Below are positions 30,832 to 44,447 of a stretch of DNA of 64,000 nt, one piece after another. Made by a program: the position numbers and the translations under genes. The notes beneath the pieces are model-generated. The model made no database searches and had not been told where the DNA came from. It worked only from the letters and a program-made list of their open reading frames with translations. Every line of letters begins with the position of its first letter. Position 1 is the stretch's first letter. The stretch is from Guillardia theta CCMP2712 (lineage: Eukaryota > Cryptophyceae > Pyrenomonadales > Geminigeraceae). The DNA is taken from NCBI RefSeq assembly GCF_000315625.1, contig NW_005434669.1, forward strand, positions 1,055,325-1,119,324. The letters run 5' to 3'.

Positions 30832-33067
30832 GTTCAAATCAAGATTTGGTGTCACCGAGTATCAAGGAGATGGGTGAAATTCAAATTTGTTTGGATCTAT
30901 GTGGCTTTCTGCCCTCGCAAGGATTTGATTGTTCTGTTGCGGTATGCGCAGTGAGTAGTAGCAAGCAGGTGATGACGACGACGCTTTAATAAGATGCTCG
31001 GAAGTATCCCTGCTGACTGTGCTGACTTCCTTGAAAAAAAAAATTGGTCACGAAAAATATTGCTTTCGAGAAGATCCGTCCTTGCGTGCATCGATTTACA
31101 AGTTTACAACACGATTGTCTGATAACCGACAGTCCGATCAGGGACGCCCGTGACTCCTTGATTTTGCTCCCTCCCCACTTACACCTCCAGGAGGCGACAC
31201 GTATTCTTCCTTAGTTATATTAGAACTTCCCAACCTGTCGGCTGACTCAATAACCCCTAATGAGCTCGCAAGGGGTTTCAACTTTTGCAAAAGTCAAACC
31301 AGAAATGTACTACCGTACTTAACTTTGAGTAAAAGTACGCCGGTACGTTAGAGAATCTGATGAACCGTTTTAATCAGTAGTACCGTACCGTGGGTGAGCC
31401 GCCACTGAATCTCGCCGAATCGGCAGCGGCCAGGCGGTACGTCCGGAAGTTCGGTAAGTTCTTACACCCCGGGTGACTCGGACCTGGCACCGGGTACGGC
31501 CACGATACGGCGCGGCGGCGCGCACTGATTTAAGTTGCGGGCGGCATCAAGTTGCGGCAACTTATCGAATGTCGCCGCCGGGACTCGGCCTCGTGACGCG
31601 CCGCCCGGGGCCGGCCCCGGCCCCCGCTGATCCCGGCGACTCGATTCCGAACCGTGAGATGGGATCCTCCGGCCCCGGTGACGCGAGGGCCCGGACCGTA
31701 CCGGGCCGCGCGGCGGGCCCCTCCGGCCCGGGAGTCCCGGTCCACCGATGGGCCGGGGATCTTCAACCGTTCCACCCGTGACCAGTACTGGCAACTTGAA
31801 ACTTACTACCGTAGTACCGTGGTCATCCGGGGCCCGGCCGGGCGGCCCGCGGCGCGATCGGACCGTTCGACCACACGTTTTCGAATGCAGCCGCGCCGGC
31901 AGTGCCCTGGCATGATTAGAGTCGGCCGCCAGGCGCCACTGCGAGCCGCTGAACGGCGAACTTGGGTGAGCCTCAGGCAGGGACTCGGGCCTTGTGCTGA
32001 CCGTAAGATCCTGGCCCGGCCGCGGCGTTTGCGTTTGCAAGTCTTGACAGTAAAGTAGTTCTTGACAGTGAAGGTGCCTCGTATCATCATCCGAGTCGGA
32101 GCCCCCAAAGTTCACCCCGGGCCCGGTGGCACCGTCCGTCCAATCACCGGTGACCGTGCAAGGTCAGTGAACGGTACTGTCACATTAAGTTACGCCCCCG
32201 TCCGTAGTCCGGCCGCTTTAACTAATGACTCCCGTGAACTTGAAACTCAGGCTTCAAGTTTAACGGTGAAACCAAGTACGGTAAGAGGACAATCATGGCA
32301 TCACTGGTGTTTGACCGTTGATCACTCACTGGTGTTTGACGTCTTGTTTCGGCGGAGTGGGCAGTGGCATGCCATTCAAGTTCACTGATTCCAACAGTAC
32401 GGCCCTAGTCTGAGTAGTAACGGCGGCTTAGCTGAGGCAGCGGCGGCGGCGGCGAGGCCGAGTCCCGGACTCTGACGAGTCTCCGAGTCCGACAGAGGGC
32501 CAGTGACCTCCGACCGCTTCAACAGGTCGCTTGAGCCCGATTCAGTGATCGAGGTCCAAAAGGCATGCCATGATGATCTCCTTCAAGTGAGTCACGAGGA
32601 GGGCCTTAGTGACCGGGCACTGTCGCACCATGACGGTGGTCCGCCGTCACGGGTACGGTCATCAAGCGCGCCGGCAGCGCTCAACGTTTTGTTTGAACTC
32701 AACTCGATTAAGCCAAGCCTTGAAGTTTTGGGGCCCAGCACTCAGCAGGATGATGTTATGACGGTGCTGCCAAACTTTCGGCCCCAGCTTGCTGCAGGCT
32801 ACCAGAGCAACTTCATTGAATTGTGATCACCCGACGAATCATTTCATTTCTTTATTGACTGAAAAGGAAAGGCAAACCGGAGCAAACAAAAGAGTTTCAC
32901 GATTCAACTCCCTCATGAAGTTCCTATTCAGTTAAATATTACTAGGCTCAGAATTTCCAAATGGTCGAGTCCTTTTACACTACCTTGAATTTGAATATTG
33001 AAAACGCCCAGCATACTCCTTGACTGACTCAATGTCCATGTTTCGACCAGCACTCGCAACCAGCAGG
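30832..33067. other. Gene-free region with GC-rich word island
   Basis: About 2.2 kb. 31390-32480 is GC-rich and built from recurring short words (GTACCG, CCGGCCCC, CAAGTTGCGG, CAGTGA, AACTTGAA). Frames of 100-217 codons on both strands are Arg/Gly/Pro-rich and mutually overlapping, so I take them as artefacts. I see no splice-consistent gene. Confidence 0.6.
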
Positions 33068-34405
33068 TCATGACAGAACGATCATGGTATGCAGGTTCAA
33101 CTTCCAGAAGTTCTGCAATTGCAATGAGATCTCCCGCCCATGAAAAGCAGGAGTGATGCAGGGCATGGCGCAATGCAAAGTGAAAACCATGTCTGCTGAG
33201 ACTGTCGAGAGCTGGGCGACATCCTGCAGGTAGTCGGATTGCATCTTGGCTCTGAAGCAAGAAAGCTTTAGCTCATGCTTTGACAGACATGCTTCGATCC
33301 AACACTCGGCCTCTCTCAGCTCGAGCGGAGTTAGCTCAATCCTTAGCTCCTCGTTGAGCGTATGAAGCAGGGTCTCGCTCTTGAGGTAACGACCTTTGTG
33401 CTGCATCGTCAAGCGGCCCGACTCTTCCGATTGGTTCTCTCGCATCCGAAGGATTTCGCGCATGACCTGATTCTCCACATGCACAGTGCTGATTTTCTTC
33501 GCACATGTGTACAGGCTGGAGGCACCAGAGCGTACAACATCGTACCTTGAGCAACCTCCCTCAGTCTTGATGACGCTTCTGTTCACAGCCTGCAATTTTG
33601 AGCTGCTGCTCTCTGTTTCTTCAGCCTCCCTCATCCTGACAGTGCTTGTAGCCATTGCGTGCGAAGGCGATGGAGCGCGTGGAGAAAACATGATTTCTAG
33701 TCGAAAGAAGCTGCCACACGATGCTTGCAACTCGACGCACTGCCGAACACAAGCTACTCCACATGATGCCATGCAAGCTGAGATAGCTCTGATAGCAGCG
33801 GCTTGGACGGACCAGTCTAACTCTTCCGTGCGTATCGATCTAATGAGTTGTCTCGCTGAAAATTGGCATGTACCAATCTTTGACGTAATGCTCCACCTTC
33901 CTATCTTTTGATTGACGGTGCGCTTACAGCTGAATGTCATCGCACGCATCATTTCATTAGGGACGTATTGTTCCACGATTGTAGCGTCAGTCTCTTCGTC
34001 AAAACTCAACTCCCTTGCGAAGTCATCGTGTTCAAAAAGTTTTTCGAGAAGATCACGATGCCGTTTAAACATGTCGTGCCTCCGATTGATAAAACTGGCA
34101 AGCGATGGAATGGAGGCTATTCTCAACTGTGGAAACTTCAGCGGAAGGTTCACAATGTCGGATCCCACTATTTTTTCTCCATCCCCACATGTCTGGATAA
34201 GCATATATTTGACCATCGTGTTACACTCCAAGGGGTCCAAGTCAACTTGATCGTCATTGACAGTGTCATGGCATGCCTCGTTAATGATCGATGTAATCAT
34301 TTTCTGCTCAAACTTGCGCAATTTTTGAGCAGAAGCAGAGTCCTCTGTAAAGATTCGATCCTTCATCGCTAGCACAGGCGAGATTACAAACGTCTGGGAG
34401 GTCAT
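33068..34405 (-). CDS. Orphan intronless protein, 445 aa
   Basis: One uninterrupted frame from the ATG at 34405 (MTSQTFVISPVLAMKDRIF) to TGA at 33068. The composition is that of a soluble, helical protein. There are several His/Cys-containing helices (HDMFKRHRDLLEKLFEHDDF, AAAIRAISACMASCGVACVR) and a charged middle. No signal peptide, membrane segment or domain signature is visible. I do not recognise the family. A frame of this length without stops on this strand, and balanced amino-acid composition, argue that it is real. Confidence 0.65.
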   Translation of the reverse strand: MTSQTFVISPVLAMKDRIFTEDSASAQKLRKFEQKMITSIINEACHDTVNDDQVDLDPLECNTMVKYMLIQTCGDGEKIVGSDIVNLPLKFPQLRIASIPSLASFINRRHDMFKRHRDLLEKLFEHDDFARELSFDEETDATIVEQYVPNEMMRAMTFSCKRTVNQKIGRWSITSKIGTCQFSARQLIRSIRTEELDWSVQAAAIRAISACMASCGVACVRQCVELQASCGSFFRLEIMFSPRAPSPSHAMATSTVRMREAEETESSSSKLQAVNRSVIKTEGGCSRYDVVRSGASSLYTCAKKISTVHVENQVMREILRMRENQSEESGRLTMQHKGRYLKSETLLHTLNEELRIELTPLELREAECWIEACLSKHELKLSCFRAKMQSDYLQDVAQLSTVSADMVFTLHCAMPCITPAFHGREISLQLQNFWKLNLHTMIVLS

Positions 34406-35653
34406 AGTGGGCAAGAAATTTCAACTTGTTCCTGCTCTTGCCCTTGCTCTTGCTGTTGTTGTATTATTATCCCTTTGCTGGGAACCCACAAATTTGTTCG
34501 AACTTTTTTCGAGGCAGGCACGAATTTTACCGGGCCCGGTCTGTAACCCCGGGCCCGGGGGTACCGGATGACTTTCTCAGTGAGTGTGTGATGAAACTGA
34601 GCCAGCCTCAGAGACAGGTGGGGCCGGCTGCGGCAGTAGTAAAATAACTTTGAAGTTGTCCGACCCCCAAACGACGCCATTTTACTGCCCCCGCTGGTAA
34701 CTTTTGGCATTTGCGATTGGGTCGTAGGGAGTATTTGAAATTTGATAGCAACAGAACAACCATGTGAAATATGTTTACCGATCACGAAAACAGAACGACC
34801 ACACTGTGTGATATGACCCCACATGTGAGCGATTGTCTAACAGGGTACCCCTGTCATTTGTCAACTTGTTCTCTTTGACTGGAGGCACCCACCATAGTAT
34901 GGATATTCATATAGTTCAGTACTATGCTCATTGTGCACTCTCATCATACAGCTCCTGAAATCCAACCACCCTTGACACAAGTACCCTACACTAAAATATT
35001 ACCGCCTTCCATTTCTGTGTTCCAAACCACCCTACCCCCTTTTTTAGCACCTGGATGCTCGATCAACCGATTAGCAGGCATGCGAGGAAAGATCAGGATG
35101 AGCAGGATGAAGGCCATAATGGTAGTTAAGCATCTTGTGGAGATGTAATGCTCCCATGGTTGATATTGGTGATGATTATGACAATGGCAATCATTGAAAT
35201 GATAGACAACATGGAGTTTCGAGGATGTGTCCTCGTCGTGAGAATCAGACAAGGTTGACTACTGGAGCGGGGCAATGTGTAGTGATATGTTGATGTTGGC
35301 AAGGGATCACGGATATGCTGATTAGAATCTACAGCATGTACTACTTTTCAACCTTGGAACCACATGCGCCCTCAGAACACTTCTGACGTAGAAGTAGCAA
35401 TGACTAGAGTTTTCTTAATGGTTCAGGCTCCAGGGTCGCAGTTCTAATGTTGGGCTGTTGCTCTTGCTGAAGACAGCATTGGACTTCCTAGATAGGAAAT
35501 GCCTCAAACAAGTCAGACAAGCAAGTTGCATGCTGTGAAATCACATTCTTTCAATTTAGCAGCCATGTTGTGTCCTGTGTCCTTGTAACTGACATCTTTT
35601 GAAGCCAACTTCACGAGGGCATGGTCGACATTTGAGCCTGAGTTGCGCTCAAC
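34406..35653. other. Divergent intergenic region
   Basis: About 1.25 kb separating the orphan (minus) and the IP3-receptor gene (plus). It carries a short GC-rich patch (34530-34565) and stretches with CACCCTACCCC words. No coding segment; both promoters should lie here. Confidence 0.5.
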
Positions 35654-37245
35654 ATGGACGTAGGACAATCGATGCGCACATCAGTGCTGCAAGGATTTGA
35701 TCAGTCGAAGCTACACCCCCCTCTCCGATATGGAGATAGAATCGCACTCGTTCCCAATGGGCTCAATGGGATAGCCTGCTATGACAGGTGAGAACTTCGG
35801 AAGGCCAAGAGTGAAACTCTTGTGGGTTCGTTCTGACTGTGTTGGTGTCAGGTCTCTCAGCAATGAGCCTTCAGTGGAGCTCTTGGAACCAGATGAAGCC
35901 ATGCCGCAAAACGTGGAGCTCTGCCATTGGAAGATGATCCCAAAGCTGCAGTACGAGGCAGCAAAAGCTCTGAAGAAGCTGTTGAAGAAGGGAACGTGGG
36001 ACGGCGGTCAAGGACTTGATCTACCCTCTGCTCCAAAAGCCAGTCATCATATCGATGCAGATGTCAAGGAGTTTGCGGCGGCCCACAACATCCAGAACCA
36101 AACGGATTTGAAGGAAGTTTTCAGGCTGTTGATGGATGTGGAGGAAGAAAGGAATGCTAACGAGGCTGAAGAGCGACGGCAGCGAGGGAACATCATCAAG
36201 TATGGAGATACAGTCCAGTTTGTTCATTCCTCTTCAGGTCTTACACTCACCATCACCAAGAAGCAAGGAGTGGACAAGGGATGCAAAGCACTGGAAATGC
36301 TCAAAGAAGGGGTTGAGAATTCAATCTTTGTTGTTCTCCCAGCCTACAAGACGTTCGGACAAGGAGAACCTGTGACATCTGGTGATCTCATTTGCTTCTA
36401 CTCAGAGAAGAAGGTCGTAGGGAACATCTGCTGTCTCCATGTCTCTTCGAGGCCTCAAAACGTTACAAGCAATTTTTTGATGGATGCTCCTGTTCATGAG
36501 TTGGATGCTTCTATCTTGGACACGAATGCTACATCTTGGAGAGCTTTGTTGTTCCAATCCTCTTCAATCGCTCATGAGGTAGAGAGTTTGATCAAGGCGG
36601 AAGACGTTGTTTGTATCTATCACAAAGATGGTGAATCGTACCTCAACTACGACCCCATGCTTCTTGAAGCTCCTTTCTTTCATCTCAGGCAAAAGGTGAA
36701 GCCGGCTGATCGCAAAAAGGCAGGATGGCTGTGGAAGATTGAGGGAGAGTGTATCTACCTTGGAGGACAGAATATTGAGTGTGACGAAAGAAAGAGGTAT
36801 CGTCTGAAGCATCTCATTACTGGACACTATCTCAAGTCACAAGATGGGTCTCTGACCACTGTAAAATCTTGCTCGGAAGGAACTTTGTTTTCCTTCAGGC
36901 ACTTTGCAAAAGATGTTTCTTCCAAGAATGTATACAGCCACTCTCTCATCATGATTCATGGCCACGGATGGCTCTCAATGTCATACAGCGACACCAATGT
37001 AGCTGAGAGAGCAGGGAAAAAGATTCTTGGGCACAAGGCGATATCAAGAGAGTTCGATGCGATGCAGAGTGAAAGAGATGCATTTGTGCTGATGCCTGTC
37101 TCGAAGAAGTATGAGAACACCGTCAAAGAGGTGAAGCATGATATGTTCCGTGAGATTCGATTCAATTTCATCTTTGTGCCGGAGTTTTGTACTGTAACTG
37201 TTCTTGCAATTGCTCTCGCCAATGTTGTTGCTTCTTCTGTTATTG

Positions 37246-37304
<59 letters not shown>

Positions 37305-40300
37305 ATAGGTTTCGTCGATAACGATGATGATGATGACAATGATGATGATCAATCACTGATGTTAACCTGCTTCAGCTCAAAAGTGAAGTCTATACACTGA
37401 TTGCCTTCCGCAATCTCCTCAACAACTGCTCGGACATCTCAAACAAGGATATGAACATGTCTGACTGCCCTTATTACCTGGAAGGCGTGCTGACATGTGT
37501 GTGTGCAGACTAAAAACTTCACAAGACGACATCCCTGTCGATATCAGGGCAATCATCAACCTGTTTCGAGATCACAGCTCGACGCTTGTGTCTGCCATCA
37601 GCAACCTTATCATTCACTGCTCTGCCGACACTGACCCCAACCCTATGACAAGAGAAGGCAGGCCAAAGACGCTGATCCAGAAGTTGTTGAGGGAGATGGA
37701 CGCGCACACTATCTGTCTCGACATCCTAGAGATCCCTTTCAGCAAAGGCTTTCAATTCAGCTGGCTCAATGTCAACGACTTGACAGACGGGATGGCGCAC
37801 GTGTTGCGACTTTGTCACAGGTTCATCATGAACTTCGTGAAAGAGAACGAGCCCAACGCCCAACTAGTTTACCATCGGATCGAGCTGCTGAAGGGCCAGC
37901 TGGGGAAAGGCGTGTCAGCAACCGTTGCGATCAAGGAGATTTTCTTCGAGAAGAGGAGGATTCTGAATCTGATCCGCAAGGATGATGTGAAGATCTTCAT
38001 GGAGATGCTAGAGAAAGATCGCGATCCTCGCCACATCGACTTCCTCGTCTCTATCTGCACGTGCGGGAAGAACCCGATCCCTTCGAATCAATCTTTGGTG
38101 TGCGAACAACTCTACAAGGAGCACTTTGCTCTGATCCCAAAGTACAAGTGGCACATTGACGGAGGTGGAAAGAAGATGCACTTTGTACTGCCTTCGACCG
38201 GGCATGAGGAGTGGATTGATATGTCTTCTTACATGCAGAGCTCGGAAAGGTCGGCGAAGGGGTATGATTATGCCTCTTCTATCATGTTCAATCAGTACAA
38301 TCTGTTAACAGAAAAGGAGAAATGCTTCCGCTACTTTCTCCGGTGCACGTCGCTGCTCAACAATCTAGTCGTTGGAAGGAACCATGAAGCGATCTCGATG
38401 GCGTTGAAGAACCAAGACTACTCCCTTACCTTTGAAGACATCTTTGACGTGATGTCCTCCCCTTACGTCCCGTCCATCATCCGCGCCAGGTTTACCAACC
38501 TCATGCTGAAGTTCCACGTTGACATCGACCCTCAAACTTCGAAACCTCAAATCTCATACACGCGCACCTGGAGCAAGGCATCGCAATCAGCGGCCGTGCT
38601 GCTCAAACAGTCGTCGACGTTGACAGGAGCCAAGAGGTGGCAGGAGAACGAAGAGACTTCACAAAAATTCCGCAAGCTGACGGACTTCCTGATTGACGCC
38701 TTGTCGACGTGGGAGGGTGAGAAGACAGCGAGAGGGTCGTCTTGGAGTTTGGATGATGCGACGTACGGGGAGGTCGACCTGATCCTCTCTTGGATCGAGC
38801 TGAGCGACTGGTTGATCGACTTCGGGTACATCGTTGAGAATCGTGACGCCCTGGATGCGGATTTCAAGCTCGTCATGAAGTTGTTTGAAGGGCTTTTCCG
38901 TGTAATCAAGGTCAAGAACTTGCAGAACAGGATGAGGGATGACAGGGTAGAGATGATGAAAATGAAGATAAGGTCCGAAACTTTCAAGCTGCTCAGCAGG
39001 ATCTGCAACCTTCGGGCAAACTACCGCATCACTTGCGCTCTTAAGTGCTGGGAGGACATCTTTGACAAGATGGACGGGCAAAATGTAAATTTTCAGAAGT
39101 CGCACTTTTCCTGGACCGGATCGAACCTTTCCATGTCCTTCTCCTCGAACTCTGACTCAAGATTGAACCTTATCAACAACCTGCTCGAACAATTCCGACC
39201 TTACGATGACAGCCTCAAGGACATGCTGGAGATGATCTTCGACAAGAACATCGTCAGCCCTGAGAGCATCTCCAGTGACTTGTACAAAAAGGGCGGATAC
39301 AAAGACGACGCAACTATCTCTTCCGTCCTTTCCTTCATCAGGCTGGGAGATGTTCAACTTACCGAGCAAGCTGTTGTGTTCCTCATAACTCATCTGTTCC
39401 AGCGGAACAAGTTTGTGGAGGATCTCAAGTTCCTTCAAGTCCTGGTCTACCCTGAGGCCGTCAAGCTGTACAACGAGATCAAGCACGTCATCGAGCGACT
39501 GACGGCTCTCAAAAAGACACTGGACGCTGACGAGGAGGATGCGTACGAAGAGGCGAACTCGCTGCTGCAGAAGATGATTGAGAACATCACCATTTCCAAG
39601 TCCAAGAATATCCCCAAGGAGATCGTTGCAAAGAATCAGAGGATCATGCTGAACTGGGAGCTCGACGAGCCAGTCATCGATCTGCTGAGGCTGAACATCA
39701 CTACCACCTCTGATGGCGAGGATGAGGCGGTGAAGCTCAAGTCAATCGAGAGGAGGAAGAAACTTTTCCAGCGCTGCTACAACTTCCTTAAGGCCCTCGT
39801 CGCTGACCACCCCAGGGCGCAGCAGAAGCTCTTCCCGTCCATGGGAGTTTTCCTTGACCATGTTGGAGTGGAGAACTTGAATGTGTCCGACACGCTGAGG
39901 GAGATTGTGAGGAACAACCCGAGGTTGTGCTCGCAAGTGCCCGAGCACTTCTTCCGTCACTTCCTCAATGCAATCAAGAAGCACGGGAGGAACGCGAGGT
40001 GGTTGAGATTCTTTGACGTATTCCTTGTCATCAACAACTCTCCGCTCAAGAGGAGCCAGGACCTCATCCTCCGTCTCATCATGGAGGACAAGGACGATCT
40101 GATCGACCTGACCTGCGACTACCGAGGGTCCCGCTGGCTCTCGCCCACGGACTCGAGGTATGGGAAAAACAGGTTAACTCTTATGATAGAAGGAGAGCAC
40201 AGAAGGGAGCTGGGTAGTCTGTTGAAGTACCACGTTGCCTGTCTTGAGATCCTAGCGCTGTGTGCGACAGGGAAGAACGTGGCGAACAAGGTTCGGATAA

Positions 40301-43300
40301 TCCATGAGGTCTCCTTTGAGACCATCCTGTCCAACCTCCTCGACCTGAACAAGCGGGAGGACGGGAAGCGAGAGATGGTGGAGGTTGACACGCTGCACTT
40401 CGTCAAGAATGGATGGATGCATCTCATTAACGAGACGTACCTTACCTCGTACGACATCTTCGCCATCAAGCAGATTCAGAGCTCCACCAGGATCTGGCCG
40501 TCAGAGTATTATCGCACAACGCAGAAGTTTGGTGGGCTGCAGAAGGTGGGTCAGGAGACCAATGAGAACAGTCTTTTGGAGGAATTTCTGCGCACTGTTG
40601 AGTTCCTCATAACAAGGCTCAAGTCGACAACGGACACCGAAGACATCACGGCTGTGAAGGAAGACGCACACGGCTCTGACATCTCTTCGCACATCAATTA
40701 TGTTGCCAGCATCATCTCTGTGCTGAAGGAGCTGTTCAAGAGAGCTGACATCTGCGACAGAGAAGTGTTGAAGCATGCTGTTTGCAAGACGATCCACGAG
40801 AAGTTGAGGTCGTCCTTCAATCAGCTGAACAAGCTGTACATCAAGACCAACAAGCTCGAAGAGTCGAGGAATGTCGTGGAACTCTTGACCCTCCTAAATG
40901 AACGCGGCATCCTCGGAGAGGAGTTTGACCTGCCCCCTGAAGAGGAGGAGGAGGACACGAAGCCCAAGAGCAAAGAGATGAAGTTTCAGGAAGGGTGGGG
41001 CAACTACTGCGAGGTGCTCGCGAACATGCTGCAACTTGACAGCAGGACGGAACTGCTGCAGGCTGATGCGATTAAGGACTTTGCGAGGGCAATAGTGCAC
41101 GACATCACTTGCAAGGGAGGAAACTACAAGGTCGTGCAGGAATTTTGCCGGATTCTTACGTCCAAGACGTGCGAGCCTTCAGTTCAGACCATCGGCCTCA
41201 AAGTCCTTCGCGCTATCATCTACATGAACCCGGCGGCGCAGGACGAGGATCAGCAGGAGAAGAGCTTCAACGACATGCTTCTCAACCTCGACCCCGACGA
41301 CAAGATGCTAGAGGACGAGAGCTACTTGGAGCTGCAGGCCAGGGTCGCCAAGGCCGGGGGGATCAACGTGATCATGCACTTCCTTGCCTTCTCCACCGAC
41401 ACCTCCATCCTCCACTCGTGTTTGTGCTTCGCCAACGCGCTGCTGCATGGAGGCAACCGGGAGGTCCAGGACACGTTCGCGAAGCCCTTGACCTCCTCCT
41501 CCAGCCAGCACCTGTTCGGTCAGATCTTCAAGATCTTTCAGGATGCTGTAGACGGGATCAAGGAGGTAAGGAAGAAGGCGAAGCAGGAGGATGCAGAGCG
41601 AGCACTGTCAAAGAAGCGACTGAGGTCTAAGGCAAAGAGCGCACTAGCTGATGCGTTCGGAGAATCTCAGCTCCTCATCACGGAGGTGAAGACATGACCC
41701 CTTCCTACCTGTCGTTACTATACCCCTTCCCTCTTCTTTCTCCCTTCCTCTGAGTGTGTTTGTTTTTGCTTCTACATTCGGTCAGTGAGCTGATCGTTTT
41801 TTCTCTTCCAGGTGATGAAGATGATGAGAAGATTGTGTATGGGGCAGAACCAGGAGCTGCAAGACATTTTCAGGGTACAGAGTCTCAACAAAACTTCGGT
41901 CAACTTTCTTGAAGAAGTTGTCAAATATCAGATCGTTCTCGAGCCGGTGGTTTCCTACTCCGGCCTTACAAACTCTCTCTTCGCTCCTTTTGCTTCTTCT
42001 CCCTTTCTTTCCATCCTTCTCCGCTCCTTCTCCACTCCACTCCTCCCCCACACCCCCTTTACTTCTTCTCCTCTTCCTTCCTCTCCTCCTCTTTCTCCTC
42101 CCTCTCGTCTTCCACCAAACTTTGTCAACGTCCTTACCAAGGCTGCAGGAGCTCAAGGAAGCGATTCAGAAGGGAGATTTTGTCCTCGCAGAAGCAGCGA
42201 TCCGCGGCTTCCTTATGCTCGCCGACGCCATGCACGGCCCCAACTACCACAACCAGGAGGCGATCGCAACCGCCGACTTCTTCGACCTCTGCGACCGGAT
42301 CTTCCACAAGATCCGCTTCGAGGAGAAAGAGATGAGCGCTCCCCTGCTCAAGAGACGAAGTTCTACTATGAGCCGTGTGTTCCCCGACGAGGCGACGGAG
42401 GCGGACAAGAATCAGATCCGGTCGCGGCTCAAGGTGTCGGTGATCTCCTGCATCTACGCGCTGCTGGAGGGAGTGCAGGGGGAAGTGATACCTCAAAGGA
42501 TGCTGACAACCGTCTCGTGGACGGCCATGGTGACTCAAATGAACTTCTGCTACGACCTGAGGGAGAAGAAGATCGGGGTGGAGGAGGAAGACATTGTGCG
42601 GGAGGGTCTCATCTACTACTTCGTGCTCAAGTTCGTGAGGGAGTACGACAGGACAGGGACCATACAGGATGCGCTCGTAACGGCTCCTGCTGCCGCCAGG
42701 TTCTTCGAGCAGAGGACGGGATACGTGGAGATACAGCGGGCAGGGCGATTGGAGAGGATCTTCTTCCAGCTGCCTGACAAGTGCATCGAGGGAGGGCCGC
42801 TGGACGATGACTTCCTTGAGATGTACGACACTGAAAGGGAGGATCCGGACAAGAAGAATCAGAACTTCCTCGAGAACGCATGTAAGATCGTTGCGCAGGA
42901 GGAGTTTCACTCTAACTTGAGGAAGACGGCGTTCTCGTTCACGATCAACAAGTGGGACCTGATCTGCAAGCTGACATACTTTTGGGTCCTGATTCTCCAT
43001 GGTGTGATGGTCCTTGGGAGTTACGCGCCCAACCACGTCATGTCCGGGTTGACATCGTTCGAGATTTTCCAGAACATCACGAGTGATGTGGATACTGCTA
43101 CCTACAACGACAGCTACTTCTACTTCAAAGTCCTCCCGCAGATCAAGGATGTTGCCAAGTACATGTGCATCGTCAACCTGGTGCTCTGTGCCATCCGGCT
43201 GCTTTCCTTCATCATCGCTCACGTTCCCATGATTGTGATCGAGCGACAGAACACTGAAGAGGAGCAGGAGGAGGAGCAGGAGATGCAGGAGATGCAGGAG

Positions 43301-44399
43301 CTCGAGATCTCGAACTCGGGCGGGGAGAACGAGACCTCGCAGGAGGACGTGGAGGAGGTGGGGGAGGTGGGGGAGGAGGAGAAGGAGACCTCTGGAGATG
43401 CGGAGGGGAAGGGTACAAAGAAGAAAAAGAAGAGGAGGAGGAGGAGGTTCCGACGCAGTGGCGCCGTCAAGTTGGCCTTGATTGTCATGTCTTCCGGATC
43501 GTTCATATACGAAGTCTTCTTCTTCCTCTTCGCCCTGGCAGCCGTCATTTCTGATGCTCCTCTGTTCACCACCTTCACTTTTCTCGAGGTTGTTTCCTCC
43601 CTCCCTCCTCCTCTGCACCGCTCCCCTGTCCTCCTCTCCTCCCTCACCCCGGCGCTGATTCCGAGCACCTTCTAAATCGGTTCAAGGTTGACTTCGGTGG
43701 TTACAGGTATTCTTCTTCAACTCTTCCAAGACTGTCGTGGATGCGATGAAGTTCAAGGCCTTTGAAATGTTAAACACGTTCGTCATCGGACTTGTCTTCA
43801 TGTACATCTGGATGGTCATCGGGATGTTGACCTTCGAAGAAATCCATCAGGACGGCGACGGGAACTACATCTGTGTTAACATGTTTCAGTGCTTCCTAGC
43901 CTACATCTTCATCGCCATGCGCGGAGACGGAGTAAGGGATGTCACCACCAGCCCGACGTTTCCCACCAACATCGTCGACGCCTTCTCTTATCCCAGCTAC
44001 TTCCTCCTGCGACTGCTATGGGACTTGCTCTACCAGGCGAGAAAGATGGAAAAGGAGAGGAAGGGAGGGGAGGGTGAAGGAGAGGGTTGAGGGAGGAGGA
44101 GGAGGAGGAGGAGGAGGAGCTAAAAGCGTTTCTGCAGTGGCTGTTCATCTACGTTCTGCTCGCCATAATCACTGGAATTGTCATCGACGCCTTCAGTGGT
44201 CTCAGAGACGAGAGAGAAACGGCTGAGAATGACCTCAAGTCGACCTGCTTCATCTGCAACCTTGAGAGGTTCAGAATAGACCAGGTTCGTGTCAAACTCC
44301 TCTCCTCTCCTGCTCTGTGATCCTCCTCCTCCCCTTCCCATTTCCTTCCTCCAACTCCTCCAACTCCTCCTCCTCCTCCTCCTCCTCCTCCTCCTCCTC

Positions 44400-44447
<48 letters not shown>

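Noticed and set aside
31462-32115. 217-codon minus-strand frame in a GC-rich island
   Set aside because: Arg/Pro/Gly-rich, overlapped by similar frames on the other strand; stops are rare simply because of GC content.
42134-43618. 494-codon frame on the minus strand
   Set aside because: Antisense shadow of the IP3-receptor channel exon; His/Leu/Arg-rich and without motifs.
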